Shown here: piece after piece, positions 1 through 11,156 of the stretch | How positions within the stretch are numbered: position 1 is the stretch's first letter | Layout of the letters: each line of letters begins with the position of its first letter | Assembly (NCBI GenBank): GCA_011799875.1 | Contig: CM022298.1 | Coordinates: forward strand, 191,230,423-191,294,422 | Origin: Thinopyrum elongatum | Taxonomy: Eukaryota > Streptophyta > Magnoliopsida > Poales > Poaceae | DNA: 64,000 nt | Direction: 5' to 3' | Notes under the pieces: model-generated | Database searches by the model: none | Told to the model about the DNA's origin: nothing | What the model saw: the letters and a program-made list of their open reading frames with translations, nothing else | Made by a program: the position numbers and the translations under genes

Positions 1-810
1 TTTTGATCAAGTTGGTTCTCTGCTTCAGCTATATAAATTTTGAAGAAAGTTAAAGCCTCATCTTTTGATTTCAGAAGATACACATAACAATATCTAGTGG
101 AGTCATCAATCAACGTCATGAAGTATCTCTTTCCACCTTTTGTCAACACACCATTCATATCACAAAGATCAGAATGTATAAGCTCTAGTGGCTCCGAGTC
201 TCTTGCCTATGCAGTCTTATGGGACTTGCGAGGTTGCTTAGCTTGCACACATACTTGGCACTTGGAGCCTTTGACAGTAGGGATTTTCGTAATTAAATTC
301 ATATTGGCTAGCCGCGTCATGCAACCAAAGTTAATATGACAAAGTTGTGAATGCCAAATATCAGACTCATCATCGTGGCAAACATTATTAATAACTTTAG
401 TGCAAATATCTGACAAAGATAGGCGGAACAAGCCTCCACACTGATAGCCTTTCCCTACAAATTGTCCACACTTGGAAATTACAACTTTATTGGACTCAAA
501 ACCCAACTTAAAACCATCTCAACATAAACGGGAACCGCTGATGATATTCTTATTGATGGACGGCACATGATGAACGTTCTTTAGACGCACGATCTTCCCT
601 GAAGGAAACTTCAGATCGACCATACCGACACCTTGAAGAATGGCATGTGATCCATTCCCCATTAGCACGGGAGAAGTCCTTGTGACCTGGTAAGAAGAAA
701 ACATGGAGGCGTCAGCACAAACATCTACATTGGCACCGGTGTCAATTAACCAATCAGGAGATTGAAATACTGAAAGGATCGTAGGAACAATACCATACCC
801 AGATTCCTTC
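1..810 (-). pseudogene. Ty1/copia pol fragment: protease, GAG-pre-integrase, start of integrase
   Basis: Reading down the minus strand, a retroviral-type aspartic protease segment lies at about 800-519 (motif WLIDTGANVDVC, active D-T-G). The GAG-pre-integrase zinc-binding region follows at 506-207 (LCHINFG then CQVCVQ), and the first part of integrase reaches the window edge. The frame is broken by in-frame stops, one between protease and pre-integrase and one near 205. The block matches 15,830-16,650 closely, so it is another unit of the same family. Its upstream gag lies at 11,157-12,056, displaced by the gypsy element at 811-11,151. Protease-integrase order before RT is the copia order. 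Not functional. Confidence 0.9.
806..810. repeat. Target-site duplication CCTTC (left)
   Basis: CCTTC directly precedes the TGTCG end of the gypsy element and is repeated at 11,152-11,156. The undisturbed copia copy near 16,630 reads through this site as a single sequence apart from one base. Confidence 0.95.
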
Positions 811-1710
811 TGTCGTGGGAAACCACGGCCACCTATGGGGCCATCGGCCCCTTTTGGTTCGGCAGGGGGGCTGAACGCATTGCACAAAGAGCGGAGGTCT
901 GTAGCGCAGCACGACAGAGAACACACGGGCAGTTTTACCCAGGTTTGGGCAGCCGCGAGGCGTAAAACCCTACTCCTGCTTTGGTGGATTGATTGTGGAT
1001 TGAGATGGAAACGCAGCGCTCTTGCCCGGCAGGGGTTGCCTCGAGGCGAGAGCAGTTACGCGCATATGAGTGTACAAAGTTCCGAACCCTTTCTCTGTTT
1101 GCCATGGCCCTCCTTTTATAGACCAAGGGGTTACCACCGTGGCAAATCTGTCATTGTGTACTGATTAGATAGCAAACAGTGCTATCATACCTAACTCTGT
1201 AGGCAGAGCAGAGTGCATTAAATGCGCCGCTTAGTGTCACATCATAGCCTGCCCGGCAAGCCTTGCAGGGCTGCTCGACCACCTTTTCGCCTGTCTGCTT
1301 GACACGTCTCTGGAGGGGTGTCATTTGGAGGTGGTTTCCTCTGGAAATGGTTGCCATGTGTTGAGTGACAGCCACTTAGTCACTTGGGGGCATCACACCG
1401 CACCAATCGATGACTTGCGTCACTGTGAGGTGGAGCGGTGAAGCCTTGGCGGGGTAGTTTGCTTTCGTAGTGCCCGACAGGCCTGCCGGGATGATCTTGA
1501 GGCTTGTCTTCGGGGCCACCTCGTCCTCACCAGGCTCGCCTGCCCGACAAGGGAGGTTTTTCCTTAGCAGTGTCTTGATCTTCTTGCCCTGCCCTTTGAT
1601 TCCTCAAAGAGCCATCTCTCCTTGCTTGATCTGGACTTGGATGTTGCAACTTTGCTCTTTTAGGCCTATGCACGGTCTGGGCAACAGACCCAGGGTTTGT
1701 TGTACCGACA
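811..1710 (-). repeat. Gypsy 3' LTR (left copy)
   Basis: 900 bp from TGTCGTGGG to TACCGACA, matching 10,253-11,151 along its whole length. It ends in the TG...CA dinucleotides expected of LTRs. It is the 3' LTR because the coding strand is minus. Confidence 0.94.
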
Positions 1711-1725
1711 GGAGCCCCCGGGCCT
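1711..1725 (-). other. Polypurine tract of the gypsy element
   Basis: Read on the minus strand, a G-rich run (GGCCCGGGGGCTCC) abuts the 3' LTR, where plus-strand DNA synthesis is primed. The second gypsy element has a very similar tract at 36,656-36,669. Confidence 0.7.
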
Positions 1726-2122
1726 GGCCCGAATGCGCTGTCGGGCGTTGTCGGGGTAGGCCTTATCTAGTGCACAGGCAAGAGGGTAGCAGTTGCTTCG
1801 TACTTTGAGATCTTCTTTGCTTCTCCATTAACCCGAGCCCAGGCCAGTTTTTGGTTCTTCCGCACGTCGTGTAACGCCAATTGTGGTGGGGCCATTCTTG
1901 TAATGGCCCGTGAATGACTTTAACGCACGGGCGAGTAACTGCCAATTCACTCTTCCCACCATGCCCTTATCCCTGGCCACGTCTGCCGCATGCATTGAGT
2001 GGGGTAGGTAACGAAGGCGCGTGGTGCGGGAGAGTGCCAAAGCAGGGGCCCGGTCTTCTCGGGTTGGCGGAGAGGGACGGTGGTCACCAATCGATGGATC
2101 AGCCCCCAGCCCCCAGCCCGCC

Positions 2123-2130
2123 TATAAAAG
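2123..2130 (+). promoter_or_regulatory. Candidate TATA box for antisense transcription inside the gypsy element
   Basis: CCTATAAAAGGGGG is a strong plant TATA context on the strand opposite to gag-pol, 413 bp inside the 3' LTR. The first downstream ATG is at 2,150. The other gypsy element has a TATA in the equivalent antisense position (36,439-36,446). No transcript evidence is available here. Confidence 0.5.
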
Positions 2131-2149
2131 GGGGCAGGGGGAAGCGGAA

Positions 2150-3124
2150 ATGCTCATCCATGCACCGCCTCTCGCCATTTCATCCTCTTTTCTCGCAATG
2201 TTGAGAGGGAGAGACCGGGGCCAGGCCCTGGGCTCGAGCTTGGGGTTGATGACGCCGGAAGCTTACGAAGGTGTCTGGGGAGAAGAAGGGCGTGGTCGCA
2301 CCTTTGCTGAGATAATACCCCTCTCTCATCTTCGTTCAGGCCTCAGGAGGTTGCGCAGGCGGCGCGGCGGTAGTGCCGGAGATAGTGACTCCGGTGCGCC
2401 GGTCGCCGAGCCGCCCGGGGTTCCAATTCTAGTGAGGGGTCATGTGAGCAACACCACGCCGGAGCCCGCAGAGTGTGGCAGTCACTCTTTGGACTATCCC
2501 TTTTTCTCTTGAGGGGCCGAGGGGAGACCGCGGGAGTGGTTCACCATTGGTAATGGCAGATCCCTTCTTTCGGGGTACTGCCTGCCTTGTGTATGGGCAG
2601 GTACCTCGTGCTTGCGTGTGCTTCTTCAAAAGGCGGAGTCCTTCTAACTTCGGGTTGATGGAGACGACCATGCTCTCTGTAGTGTCTCACAAAGCACCCG
2701 GTGCCTGTCCTAGCTGCCGTGGCGGGGGCTTGAGCGGCGGCAGACGCGCCCCTTCGAGCGACAGCAATGAGGAGGGTGGCGGCAACCCACGACGCGTCAA
2801 GAGTGGGGATGACCGCTCCGACGTGGCGTGATTGCCGGCAGCACCATCGTCTCCGGCTGGGCTTCAGCAGCGCCACCATCTGCACCTGCCCTTCGGTCTC
2901 TTCCTCTAACCCAGGAATGGTGCCCTCCTGATCCTGGGGAGGCGCCGAATCCCGGCCAGGTCTTCCTTCCATCTTCTATGTCTCCCCGTGCAGTTCCAAG
3001 GAGAATAGGAGAAAAAGCAAAGGCATCACGGGAATTTATCCTTTTTCAATCTAAAACATGTAGGCATTTGCCAAACTTTAGTCTAAATAATGTAATATTC
3101 CTTATCCTTGTTTGTGTTCTGTAA
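2150..3124 (+). pseudogene. Antisense ORF region (aORF) of the gypsy element
   Basis: On the strand opposite to pol, open segments cover 2,150-2,512, 2,475-2,831 and 2,828-3,124 in different frames. This looks like one old reading frame broken by indels. The first segment has an arginine-rich stretch (RSGLRRLRRRRGG) and the second a Cys-containing FKRRSPSNFG piece; I recognise no domain. Extra antisense ORFs between integrase and the 3' LTR are established for plant Tat-lineage gypsy elements. The assignment rests on position, the TATA box at 2,123 and the open frames, so function is unknown. Confidence 0.4.
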
Positions 3125-3914
3125 GATATGTACTTGTCAGTCAGCATATTAATGAAAAAGATAAACTTTGACGGGCACTCGTGCATGTAACATATCCATG
3201 CAGAGGTGGGATGCCTCCATACGTTCAAGTAAACAAGTTAGCTCCGGCAAGCTATCCTGTCGGTACCCTCGAATTGTTGCTGTGGGGCTAAGCCTGCCGG
3301 GCACAAATCGTGAAGAGGGACCAGCCCCCCGCCAAGCCTTCCACGCCAAAGGCCACTGCGACCATCCTGACCGAAGCAACGTTCGTCTCAAAGGATGGGA
3401 GCACCTAAGTTTTGAAGGTGGCGAGGTTTTCATATGCACAAGTTTCTGCTTACAGAACATGTAAGGATAAGAAGAGAACTTATCTGTTTGGCTTGCTGAG
3501 GATCGTCACGTAGGCTTGTCTTCATTTCTTCTCTCTTGGGACTGAGTCCACGGCAAGAACCCTGCAACTTAATGCAGATGAAAACAATGCCTCATGCGAC
3601 CTCATCTACATGATCATGCTATGCTCATGATATGCTTATGCATGCAAGTTTTGGGGGCCCCCCAGCGCTTCATTTATTTTTGTTGCTCACGGTCTGCGCC
3701 TGGCTTTGTACAAGGGGTTACATGCAACAGCGGCAAGGCCTGTACAAAAGGGTGGCTGCCGGGCAAGGCCCGATAGCCGCGCCTTACGGGTAGAACTTAC
3801 AGAGATGCTCAATATTCCATGAGTTTTGGAATTGAATGCCATCTTCGGTCTCCAGACGGACTGAGCCAGGTCTGGTGACTCGTACTACCCGGTAAGGGCC
3901 TTCCCACTTCGACG
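3125..3914. other. Gypsy 3' non-coding spacer
   Basis: AT-rich then mixed sequence between the antisense ORF region and the integrase end. I see no coding domain and no further inserted element. Confidence 0.5.
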
Positions 3915-4751
3915 TCAACTTGTTTGTACCCTTGGCGAACTGAACACGCCTAAGGACAAGGTCGCCTTCCTCAAAACCCCGAGCACGAACACTGCGGCTA
4001 TGATAGCAACGCAGGCTTGCTGGTAGCGTGCAGCACGCATAGCGGCCCGGAGACGGTTGTCCTCGAGTAGCATAGCATCGTCACGCCGGTGCCATTCCTG
4101 GGCTACTTCATCGTAGGCAAGCACTCGAGGAGACCCGAATATGAGTTCCGTGGGGATAACTGCTTCTACCCCATAGACTAGGGAGAAGGGAGTCTGCCCG
4201 GTAGCTCGAGTTGGTGTCATTCTGAGGGACCAAAGAACCAACAGCAGCTCGTCGATCCATCGCCTGCCACACTTCTGCAGTCTATCAAAAGTTCTTGTCT
4301 TGAGGCCCTGCAACACTACATCGTTCGCCCTCTCAGCTTGTCCGTTGCTTCTGGGATGGGCGACAGAGGCAAATGAGATCTTGCTTCCGAGGGCATGAAC
4401 ATATTGCATGAAGGCGCGGCTCGTGAATTGGGTGCCATTGTCAGTGATGATCCGGGCAGGGACTCTGAAGCGGCACACCAATCCTTTCAAGAACTTGATA
4501 GCTGACCGAGCGGTCACCTTTCTCACGGGCTCCACCTCTGGCCACTTTGTGAACTTGTCGATAGCGACGAACAAGAACTCAAAGCCCCCGGTAGCACGGG
4601 GGAAGGGGCCCAAGATATCGAGCCCCCAGACCAAGAAGGGCCTTGATAAAGGGATCATCTGAAGAGCTTGGGCAGGCTGATGAATGTTCTTGGAGTGGAA
4701 CTGGCAGGCTTCACATTTGGTGACGAGCTCAACTGCATCTTGGAGGGCCAT
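3915..4751 (-). pseudogene. Gypsy integrase
   Basis: A 278-codon open segment covers the second half of the zinc finger (CEACQFHSK) and the whole DDE core. The first Asp is in WGLDILGPFPRA, the second in IITDNGTQF, and the Glu in HPRSNGQAERAN. This is the strand-transfer domain that inserts element cDNA. The C-terminal part is frameshifted near 3,990, and the N-terminal HHCC half plus the link to RNase H lie upstream in another frame. All three catalytic acids are present in this segment, but the polyprotein cannot be made intact. Confidence 0.9.
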
Positions 4752-5002
4752 GGGCTAATAAAAACCTTGCCGGAAGGCTTTTCCAACCAGGGCCCTTGAT
4801 CCAATGTGTGAGCCGCACATACCTTTGTGTATCTCTGCCAATAGTTCCTTTCCTTCCTCCTGGCAAATGCACTTCAATTTCACACCGTTGGGCCTCCTTC
4901 TGTATAGTGTGTCATCGACAAACTGATACATATTGTCCCTCTGGGCTACTCTTTCAGTTTCTTCTTGCTCTTCGGGGAGTTCTCCAGTTTGGAGGAAATG
5001 GA

Positions 5003-6019
5003 CTATGTGTCGTACCCAAGTTGGGGCCAGAGGCTCGGCACCTCCTCATTCGCAGGATCGCACTTCTCGACCGCAGGGACCGGTGGTCTAGCGGGATGGT
5101 GTAGCTCACTGATCGAAGGGGAGTTGTTCCCGCCAAGCTCTCTGCCGGGGGCCTCGAGAGGCCCTGCCGGGTGAGGCTTGCCGGAGTCCAGTTTCCTCCT
5201 CTTTCTGGCCATTGTTGCCGGGGATACGGACGGTTGAGTCAGATGGAGAACAAAAGTCCCTGGTTCCACAGGGACTTTTTGCGCTGCGCACTTTGACAGA
5301 TGATCAGCGATGTTGTTTTTCGCATGGGGTACGTGCTCTGTTTGCAATCTGTCAAAGCGCTCCTCCAACTTTCTCACTTCCTCAATGTATGCTTCCATCA
5401 ATGGACTTTGGTAATCCTTGTTGACTTGTCTCATCACAAGCTGTGAATCTCCGTCGATGATCAGCTTCTTGATTCCCAGTTCTGTTGCAATCCTGAGGCC
5501 GTCAAGGAGCCCTTCATACTCTGCAGTATTGTTGGTAGCCTTCTCCTGGGGAAAGTGCATCTAGATGACATACTTAAGGTGCTCCCCAGTGGGAGCGACA
5601 AGAAGCATGCCAGCCCCTGCACCTTGTAGGGAGAAGGCACCATCGAAATACATGATCCAATCTTGGGGCGCTTCCTTGCCGGGAATAACTGTCTCCAATA
5701 CCTCTTCATCAGGAGTTGGTGTCCACTCTGCGATGAATTCTGCTAGTGCTCTGCTCTGAATGGTTGACGTGCTTTCAAACTTCAAACCAAAGCTGGACAA
5801 CTCCAAAGCCCATTCCACAATCCTGCCGGTGGCCTCAGATTTTTGGAGTATGCGTTGCAAGGGGAAACGGGTGACAATTGTAATCTCGTGGGCTTGGAAG
5901 TAGTGGCGCAGTTTCCTTGAGGCCATGATGAGGCCAAAAATCAGCTTTTGCACACCAAAGTACCTCGATCTAGCCCCCTGTAACAGGGAGCTAACGAAGT
6001 ACACTAGGCGTTGCACCAC
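5003..6019 (-). pseudogene. Gypsy RNase H region
   Basis: Two open segments, 6,019-5,561 and 5,560-5,003, read continuously across one in-frame stop near 5,561. The first holds the RT-associated RNase H remnant (KLRHYFQAHEITIV). The second RNase H follows with YFDGAFSLQGAGAG, NTAEYEGLLDGL, IIDGDSQLVMRQV and HVPHAKNNIADHL, which supply the catalytic Asp/Glu/Asp/His pattern. RNase H removes the RNA template during reverse transcription. The doubled, archaeal-type RNase H points to the Tat lineage. Confidence 0.88.
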
Positions 6020-6058
6020 TTTCTTCTTTGCTGTGACGAGAGAACTGCTTCCGCTGCC

Positions 6059-7191
6059 CTACCTCTCTTCGCTCTGGACTGACTCTGGCCTTGTCGAGAT
6101 CGGTCCACTTTCTTCTTCAGAGGGAATAGTGGTTGTGGTTGCCGCGTCATCCACTTCCCGCTGCGGCACTATTGCCGCACTAACCACTTGATTGGTTGCC
6201 GCCAGGTATAGCAGCAATGGCTCTTGTGGTTTGGGAGCAACCAAGGTGGGCACAGAGGAAAGATAGGTCTTCAAATCTTGCAGTGCGGCATCTGCCTCCA
6301 TGGTCCACTCCATAGGTCCTGCCTTCTTCAAGATCTTGAAGAACAGCAAGGCGCGTTTGGCAGACTTGGGAATGAACCTGCTCAGTGCAGCCACGCATCT
6401 TGTCAAATGCCTCACATCCTTGACTGTCTTGGGTGCTTGAATCTGCTCGATAGCCTTGATCTTGTCGGGGTTGGCCTCTATCCCTCGATGAGACACAAAG
6501 AAACCAAGTAGCTTACCGGAGGGGACGCCAAACACACACTTCTCCGGGTTCAGCTTCAAGTTGATTTTATGCAGATTGGCAAAGGTTTCTTCCAAATCCT
6601 GGATGAGGGTTGATCTGTCCTTGGTCTTGACCACAATATCATCCATGTAAGCCTCAATGTTTCTGTGTAGATGGGACTCAAAGCCAATCTGTACTGCTCT
6701 TGCAAATGTGGATCCGGCGCTCTTTAGCCCGAAGGGCATCCGTACAAAGCAGTACGTGCCACATGGGTTATGAACGCGGTTTTCTCCTCGTCTTCCTTGG
6801 ACATGAAGATCTGGTGGTATCCGGAGTAGGCATCCAGAAAGGAAAGCAGGTCACACCCGGAAGTGGAATGCACAATCTGGTCGATGCGCGGCATGGGGAA
6901 CGTGTCCTTCGGGCATGCCTTGTTCAGATCCGTAAAATCTATGCAAAGCCTCCATTTCCCATTCGCCTTGCGCACCACCACTGGATTTGCCAACCATGTG
7001 GGGTGCAAGACTCCCCTGACCAAACCAGCTGCTTCAAGCTTCCTGATCTCCTCGGCAATAAATTGTTGCCGCTCCAAAGCTTGCTTCCAGACCTTCTGCT
7101 TGACGGGCCGGGCATGTGGGCAGACAGCAAGGTGGTGCTTGATTACCTCCCTGGGAACACCAGGGATGTCAGATGGTTGCCAGGCAAACAC
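6059..7191 (-). pseudogene. Gypsy reverse transcriptase
   Basis: Two frames overlap at about 6,730. The upstream one (7,191-6,724) has WRLCIDFTDLNKACPKD and LLSFLDAYSGYHQIFM with the first catalytic Asp. The downstream one (6,739-6,059) has MPFGLKSAGSTFARAVQ and AYMDDIVVKT with the YMDD-type catalytic box, then the connection domain. A single frameshift separates them, so the palm motifs survive but the enzyme is broken. Integrase lies downstream of RT, confirming gypsy order. Confidence 0.92.
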
Positions 7192-7230
7192 ATCGACATT
7201 CGCTCACAGGAAGGAAATGAGCGCGCTTTC

Positions 7231-8013
7231 CTATTTGTCATCGAGGGTGGCACTGATAGTGAAGGTACCATCAGTGCCAGCCAGCCCTGCCGGGACCTTC
7301 TTCACAGCAGGCACAACAGCTTTGGATCTGTTGCTGTTGGAACTCTCCGGCAAGTCATCGACAGGTGCAACGCACTCCGGAGAGGCACGCTTCCCGAATT
7401 CCTTGCTGGCTTCCTTGCTAGCTCTCTTCATTTTCTTACTCCCCTTTGCGGGAGCACAGGCTTCCGCGGCCTCTGCCGCGACTGCTTCCCGATACATCTT
7501 GTCCACGCATATGACTGTGTCTTTCTGATATGACGGAATAGAAATGACCCTTAACAGCCCTGGCATTTTCAAGGTGTTGTAGGCATAGTGGGATACCGCC
7601 ATGAACTTGGCCAGAGCTGGACGACCAAGGATTCCGTTGTACGGCAAGGGGAGGTCAACCACGTCAAACAAGATCTTCTTAGTCCGGTAGTTTAACTCCC
7701 CCCTGAACGTCACCGGCAGCGTGATCTTTCCTTTAGGACGACTCCTACCGGGGTTGATTCCTTGGAACATGCCAGTAACCTTGAGCTCCTCATCTGCTAT
7801 CTAAAGTTTGCTGAGAACCTTTGGAGATATCAGATTCAACCCAGCCCCACCGTCAACCAACATCTTTGTGACTTTAAGGTTGCGCATTGTTGGCGAGACC
7901 AACAACGGCAAGCACCCTACCGCGGTGGCGCGGTCAAGGTGGTCCTCTTTATGAAAGATGATGGGCGTGCGGGACCACTTGAGCGGCTTTCGAGAATCTG
8001 CCACTGGCTCCAC
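7231..8013 (-). pseudogene. Gypsy aspartic protease region
   Basis: Segments 8,013-7,801 and 7,770-7,231 contain the active-site region as MLVDGGAGLNLIS followed by a flap and the LPYNGILGRPALAKF motif typical of plant gypsy proteases. The first catalytic triad reads D-G-G rather than D-S/T-G, a variant also common in this family. One in-frame stop separates the two halves. The C-terminal tail is Lys/Ser-rich linker before RT. Confidence 0.82.
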
Positions 8014-8089
8014 GACATTGACTTCACGCGCCCACTATTTAAGTTGGCGGCGAGCAGAGTGCAAAGATGCACCTCCGTCAATACATAGG

Positions 8090-10165
8090 GCGTCAGTGGC
8101 TTTATAGAACTCCTGCTCACTGGTTTCCTCTTCATCTCTTTCATCGCTCTCATCGTTGCAATCCTTATTCTCACGGCCTCTGGCAGGTTTCCTTTGATTC
8201 GGAGGAGCCTTGCCGGGGCGGCTTACTCCATCGCCACGGCCCTTCCCGCCAGCACCATCCTGATTTTTCTCCTTATCACACTTCTCCTACTCAGCCCTCT
8301 GCTTCTTGACGAGGTGCTCAACCTGATGGCACTCCTGAAGGTCGTGGCCCTTGGTCCTATGGATATTGCAATACGGCCCCTCACCTTTCCCGGCCTTCTC
8401 GACAGCCACAGCCGCCGGCAGTCAGTGCACGCGGCAACCTCCTTGCCGGGTGCTTCGGCCTTGGCCTTCTTGGCGGTACTAGGTGTGCTTGATCCTTCGA
8501 CTACCATCACAACTTTCTCCTTGCACTTCTTATTGTGTTTCTTGTTCTTCTTCTGGCTGGTGGCGTCATCGTCATCCTATGAATCGATGTCGACGCCGTC
8601 CTCTTCGCCGGGAAGTCGCCTTCCCGCCTCTATGTGAGCACACTTATCCACCAGTGTGTATAACTCATTCACAGTCCGGGGCAGCCGCACGTTCATTTTG
8701 GAACGTATCCAGTGGTTGTGCACGTTGGACTGGAATGCAGCTATCACGGTTGCCGGGTGGATGTCTAGGATGTTCCTGTGCACTCGGCTGAACCTTTGCA
8801 TGTACTTCCGCAGGGTCTCCCCTTCCTTCTGCGGGAGGAGTTGCAGATCGCTGGGCCTCCCTGGTTCTTGATGGCCGCCCATGAAGGCACCAACAAATTC
8901 ATGGCACAGGTCAGCCCAAGTTGAAATGGAGTTCTCCGGCAGGTGCATCAGCCAAGACCTCACGTTTGGCTTGAGTGCCAAAGGGAAGTAGTTGGCGAAC
9001 ACCTTCTCGTCTCTTCCCCCGGCAGCCTGAAAAAAGATGGTGTAGATGCTCAGGAACTCTGCCGGGTTCAATCTTCCATCGTACTTCTCTGGTATCTCCA
9101 GCTTGAACATGCGGGAGGATGGCCAACGGACTTGCCGTAGCTCGCGAGTGAAGGCGGGGCACCCAACCTCGAAAGGTAGGCACCCACCCTCACCGAGTGT
9201 AGGCTCATCGACGTCAGGGCCATTGCGCCTATCAGACTGGCGGCGGGTGTCGCGGCGTCGCTCGATGGTGACGCGCGCGCCTTCCCCTCGCCTGTCTTCC
9301 TGGGCTTGCCGCTGGTCCCGATGTGCTCGAGGGCCGGACGAACCATCGAGGCATCGTCGGGTTCTTGATCACGTGGCTTTGGTCGTGGCCCTTGAGCAGG
9401 CTGCCGCGGAGGGGACTGCACCGTGGGGGTGCTCCCCTCGGCATGGCCAGCTGCGCAGGCCGTTGTCATCGCATTGGGAGGCCATGGCGGGCCAGCTCGC
9501 TGTGATCCTCCCGCTTCGGCGAAACCAATCAGGCTTTGAATGGTGGCTCTCCACTCATCCATCTGATCGGCTGCCGGCGGAAATCTCAATAGCAGCTAGG
9601 CCCGCGCCATAGCCTCCGAAGCGGTGCTTGGCATGGATGATGACGTAGATTATTGCATCGTCTGGCTCCTTACGGTGCCAGTAGTAGGTGCGCCGTGTTC
9701 TCGCCGTCGTGAGCCCACAACCACGGTGACGTGGTAACGAGGTGGAGGCGCTCGAGGGCTAGCGGCTCCATTCGGTGCATTGACTGGGTCGGTTCGCTCC
9801 GGGAGTGGCGCACGTCCTGCGGCCGTGCCCGTAGCGGGAGCGACCGGAGGGTTGCGATTCGCCCCAGAGCGACAGCCGCCACTGCGGCTGTGCCTTTTGG
9901 CCGGGCGGAGAGGTGTGGACAGAATGATTTCTCCACCCGTACCTTGTGGAGCATGGCCGTCGGGGTGCTGTACTTCCTCGGTGCCTTATGCTCTTACTTC
10001 CGCCGCAGGGGAGGTGGTGACGCCGCCGCCTGCGCCTTCCATGTCCCCCGCAGCGTCCATGTCTCCGTGCGTCCTCGTAGCCTCCGCGGCGTCGGCGGCC
10101 GCATGCAGCGGGGCCTTCGAAGTGGACGGGTGGGCTGCAGCACCGGGCTTCTTCTTGGGTGCCAT
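8090..10165 (-). pseudogene. Gypsy gag
   Basis: The probable start is the ATG at 10,165 (MAPKKKPGAAAHPS). The conserved Retrotrans_gag core is open at 9,110-8,577 (KLEIPEKYDGRLNPAEFL, then RKYMQRFSRVHRNI). A zinc-knuckle-like CNIH...HDLQEC segment lies near 8,350 in another frame. Gag would form the virus-like particle that packages element RNA. Several frameshifts divide it. The stretch 9,590-9,067 is Pro/Arg-rich and low in recognisable sequence. Confidence 0.8.
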
Positions 10166-10232
10166 GAATGATGGAGCCGTCGATGAAGATGACTCAAAGC
10201 GTACGGTTCTCGGGTTCACGCAAGCGCAGCCC

Positions 10233-10252
10233 CCTACCTGGCGCGCCAAAGA
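10233..10252 (-). other. Primer-binding site region of the gypsy element
   Basis: On the minus strand, two bases after the 5' LTR, the sequence reads TTTGGCGCGCCAGGTAGG. The second gypsy element has TTTGGCGCGCGAGGTAGG in the same place (30,879). The tRNA partner was not identified. Confidence 0.7.
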
Positions 10253-11151
10253 TGTCATGGGAAACCACGGCCACCTATGGGGCCATCGGCCCCTTTTAGT
10301 TCGGCAGGGGGGCTAAGCGCATTGTGCAAAGAGCGAAGGACCGTAGCGTAGCATGATAGAGATCACACGGGCAGTTTTACCCAGGTTCGGGCCGCCGCGA
10401 GACGTAAAACCCTACTCCTGCTTTGGTGGATGATGATGGATTGAGGTGGAAACGCAGCGCTCTTGCCCGGCAGGGGTTGCCTCGGGGCGAGAGCAGCTAC
10501 GTGCGTACGAGTGTACAAAGTTCCGAACCCTTTCTCTGGTTGCCATGGCCCTCCTTTTATAGACCAAGGGGTTACCACAGTGGCAAATCAGTCATTGTGT
10601 ACTGATTAGATAGCAAACAGTGCTATCATACCTAACTCTGCAGGCAGAGCAGAGCGCATTAAATGTGCCACTTAGTGTCACATTGTAGCCTACCCGGCAA
10701 GCCTTGCCGGGCTGCTCGGCCACCTTTTCGCCTGTCTGCTTGACACGTCTCTGGACGGGTGTCATTTGGAGGTGGTTTCTTCTGGAAATGACTGCCATGT
10801 GTCGAATGACAGCCACTTAGTCACTTGGGGGCTTGACACCGCACCGATCGATGACTTGCGTCGCTGTGAGGTGGAGCGGTGAAGCCTTGGCGGGGTAGTT
10901 TGCTTTCGTAGTGCCCGGTAGGCCTGCCGGGATGGTCTTGAGGATTGTCTTCGGGGCCACCTCGTCCTCGCCAGGCTCGCCTGCCCGGCAAGGGACGTAT
11001 TTCCTTAGCAGTGTCTTGATCTTCTTGACCTGCCCTTTGATTCCTCAAAGAGCCAACTCTCATTGCTTGATCTGGACTTGGATGTTGCAACTTTGCTCTT
11101 TTAGGCCTGTGCACGGTCTGGGCAGCATACCCAGGGTTTGTTGTACCGACA
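10253..11151 (-). repeat. Gypsy 5' LTR (right copy)
   Basis: 899 bp, TGTCATGGG to TACCGACA on the plus strand, colinear with 811-1,710. It is followed by the TSD copy CCTTC at 11,152-11,156. Confidence 0.94.
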
Positions 11152-11156
11152 CCTTC
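11152..11156. repeat. Target-site duplication CCTTC (right)
   Basis: Repeats 806-810. Copia gag sequence resumes immediately afterwards. Confidence 0.95.

Larger units (their letters stand above)
811..11151 (-). mobile_element. Full-length, degenerate Ty3/gypsy retrotransposon (Tat-like) nested in copia
   Basis: Ends are TGTC...GACA with 900-bp (811-1,710) and 899-bp (10,253-11,151) LTRs and a perfect 5-bp TSD (CCTTC). On the minus strand the order is gag, protease, reverse transcriptase, RNase H, integrase, which defines Ty3/gypsy. The RNase H has the NTAEYEGLLDGL pattern known from the extra (archaeal-type) RNase H of plant Tat-lineage elements, and a 2-kb region with antisense ORFs follows integrase, also typical of Tat. 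All domains carry frameshifts or stops. The two LTRs differ at about 15 of the first 160 bases by eye, so the insertion is old, yet younger than the copia array it splits. Confidence 0.93.
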
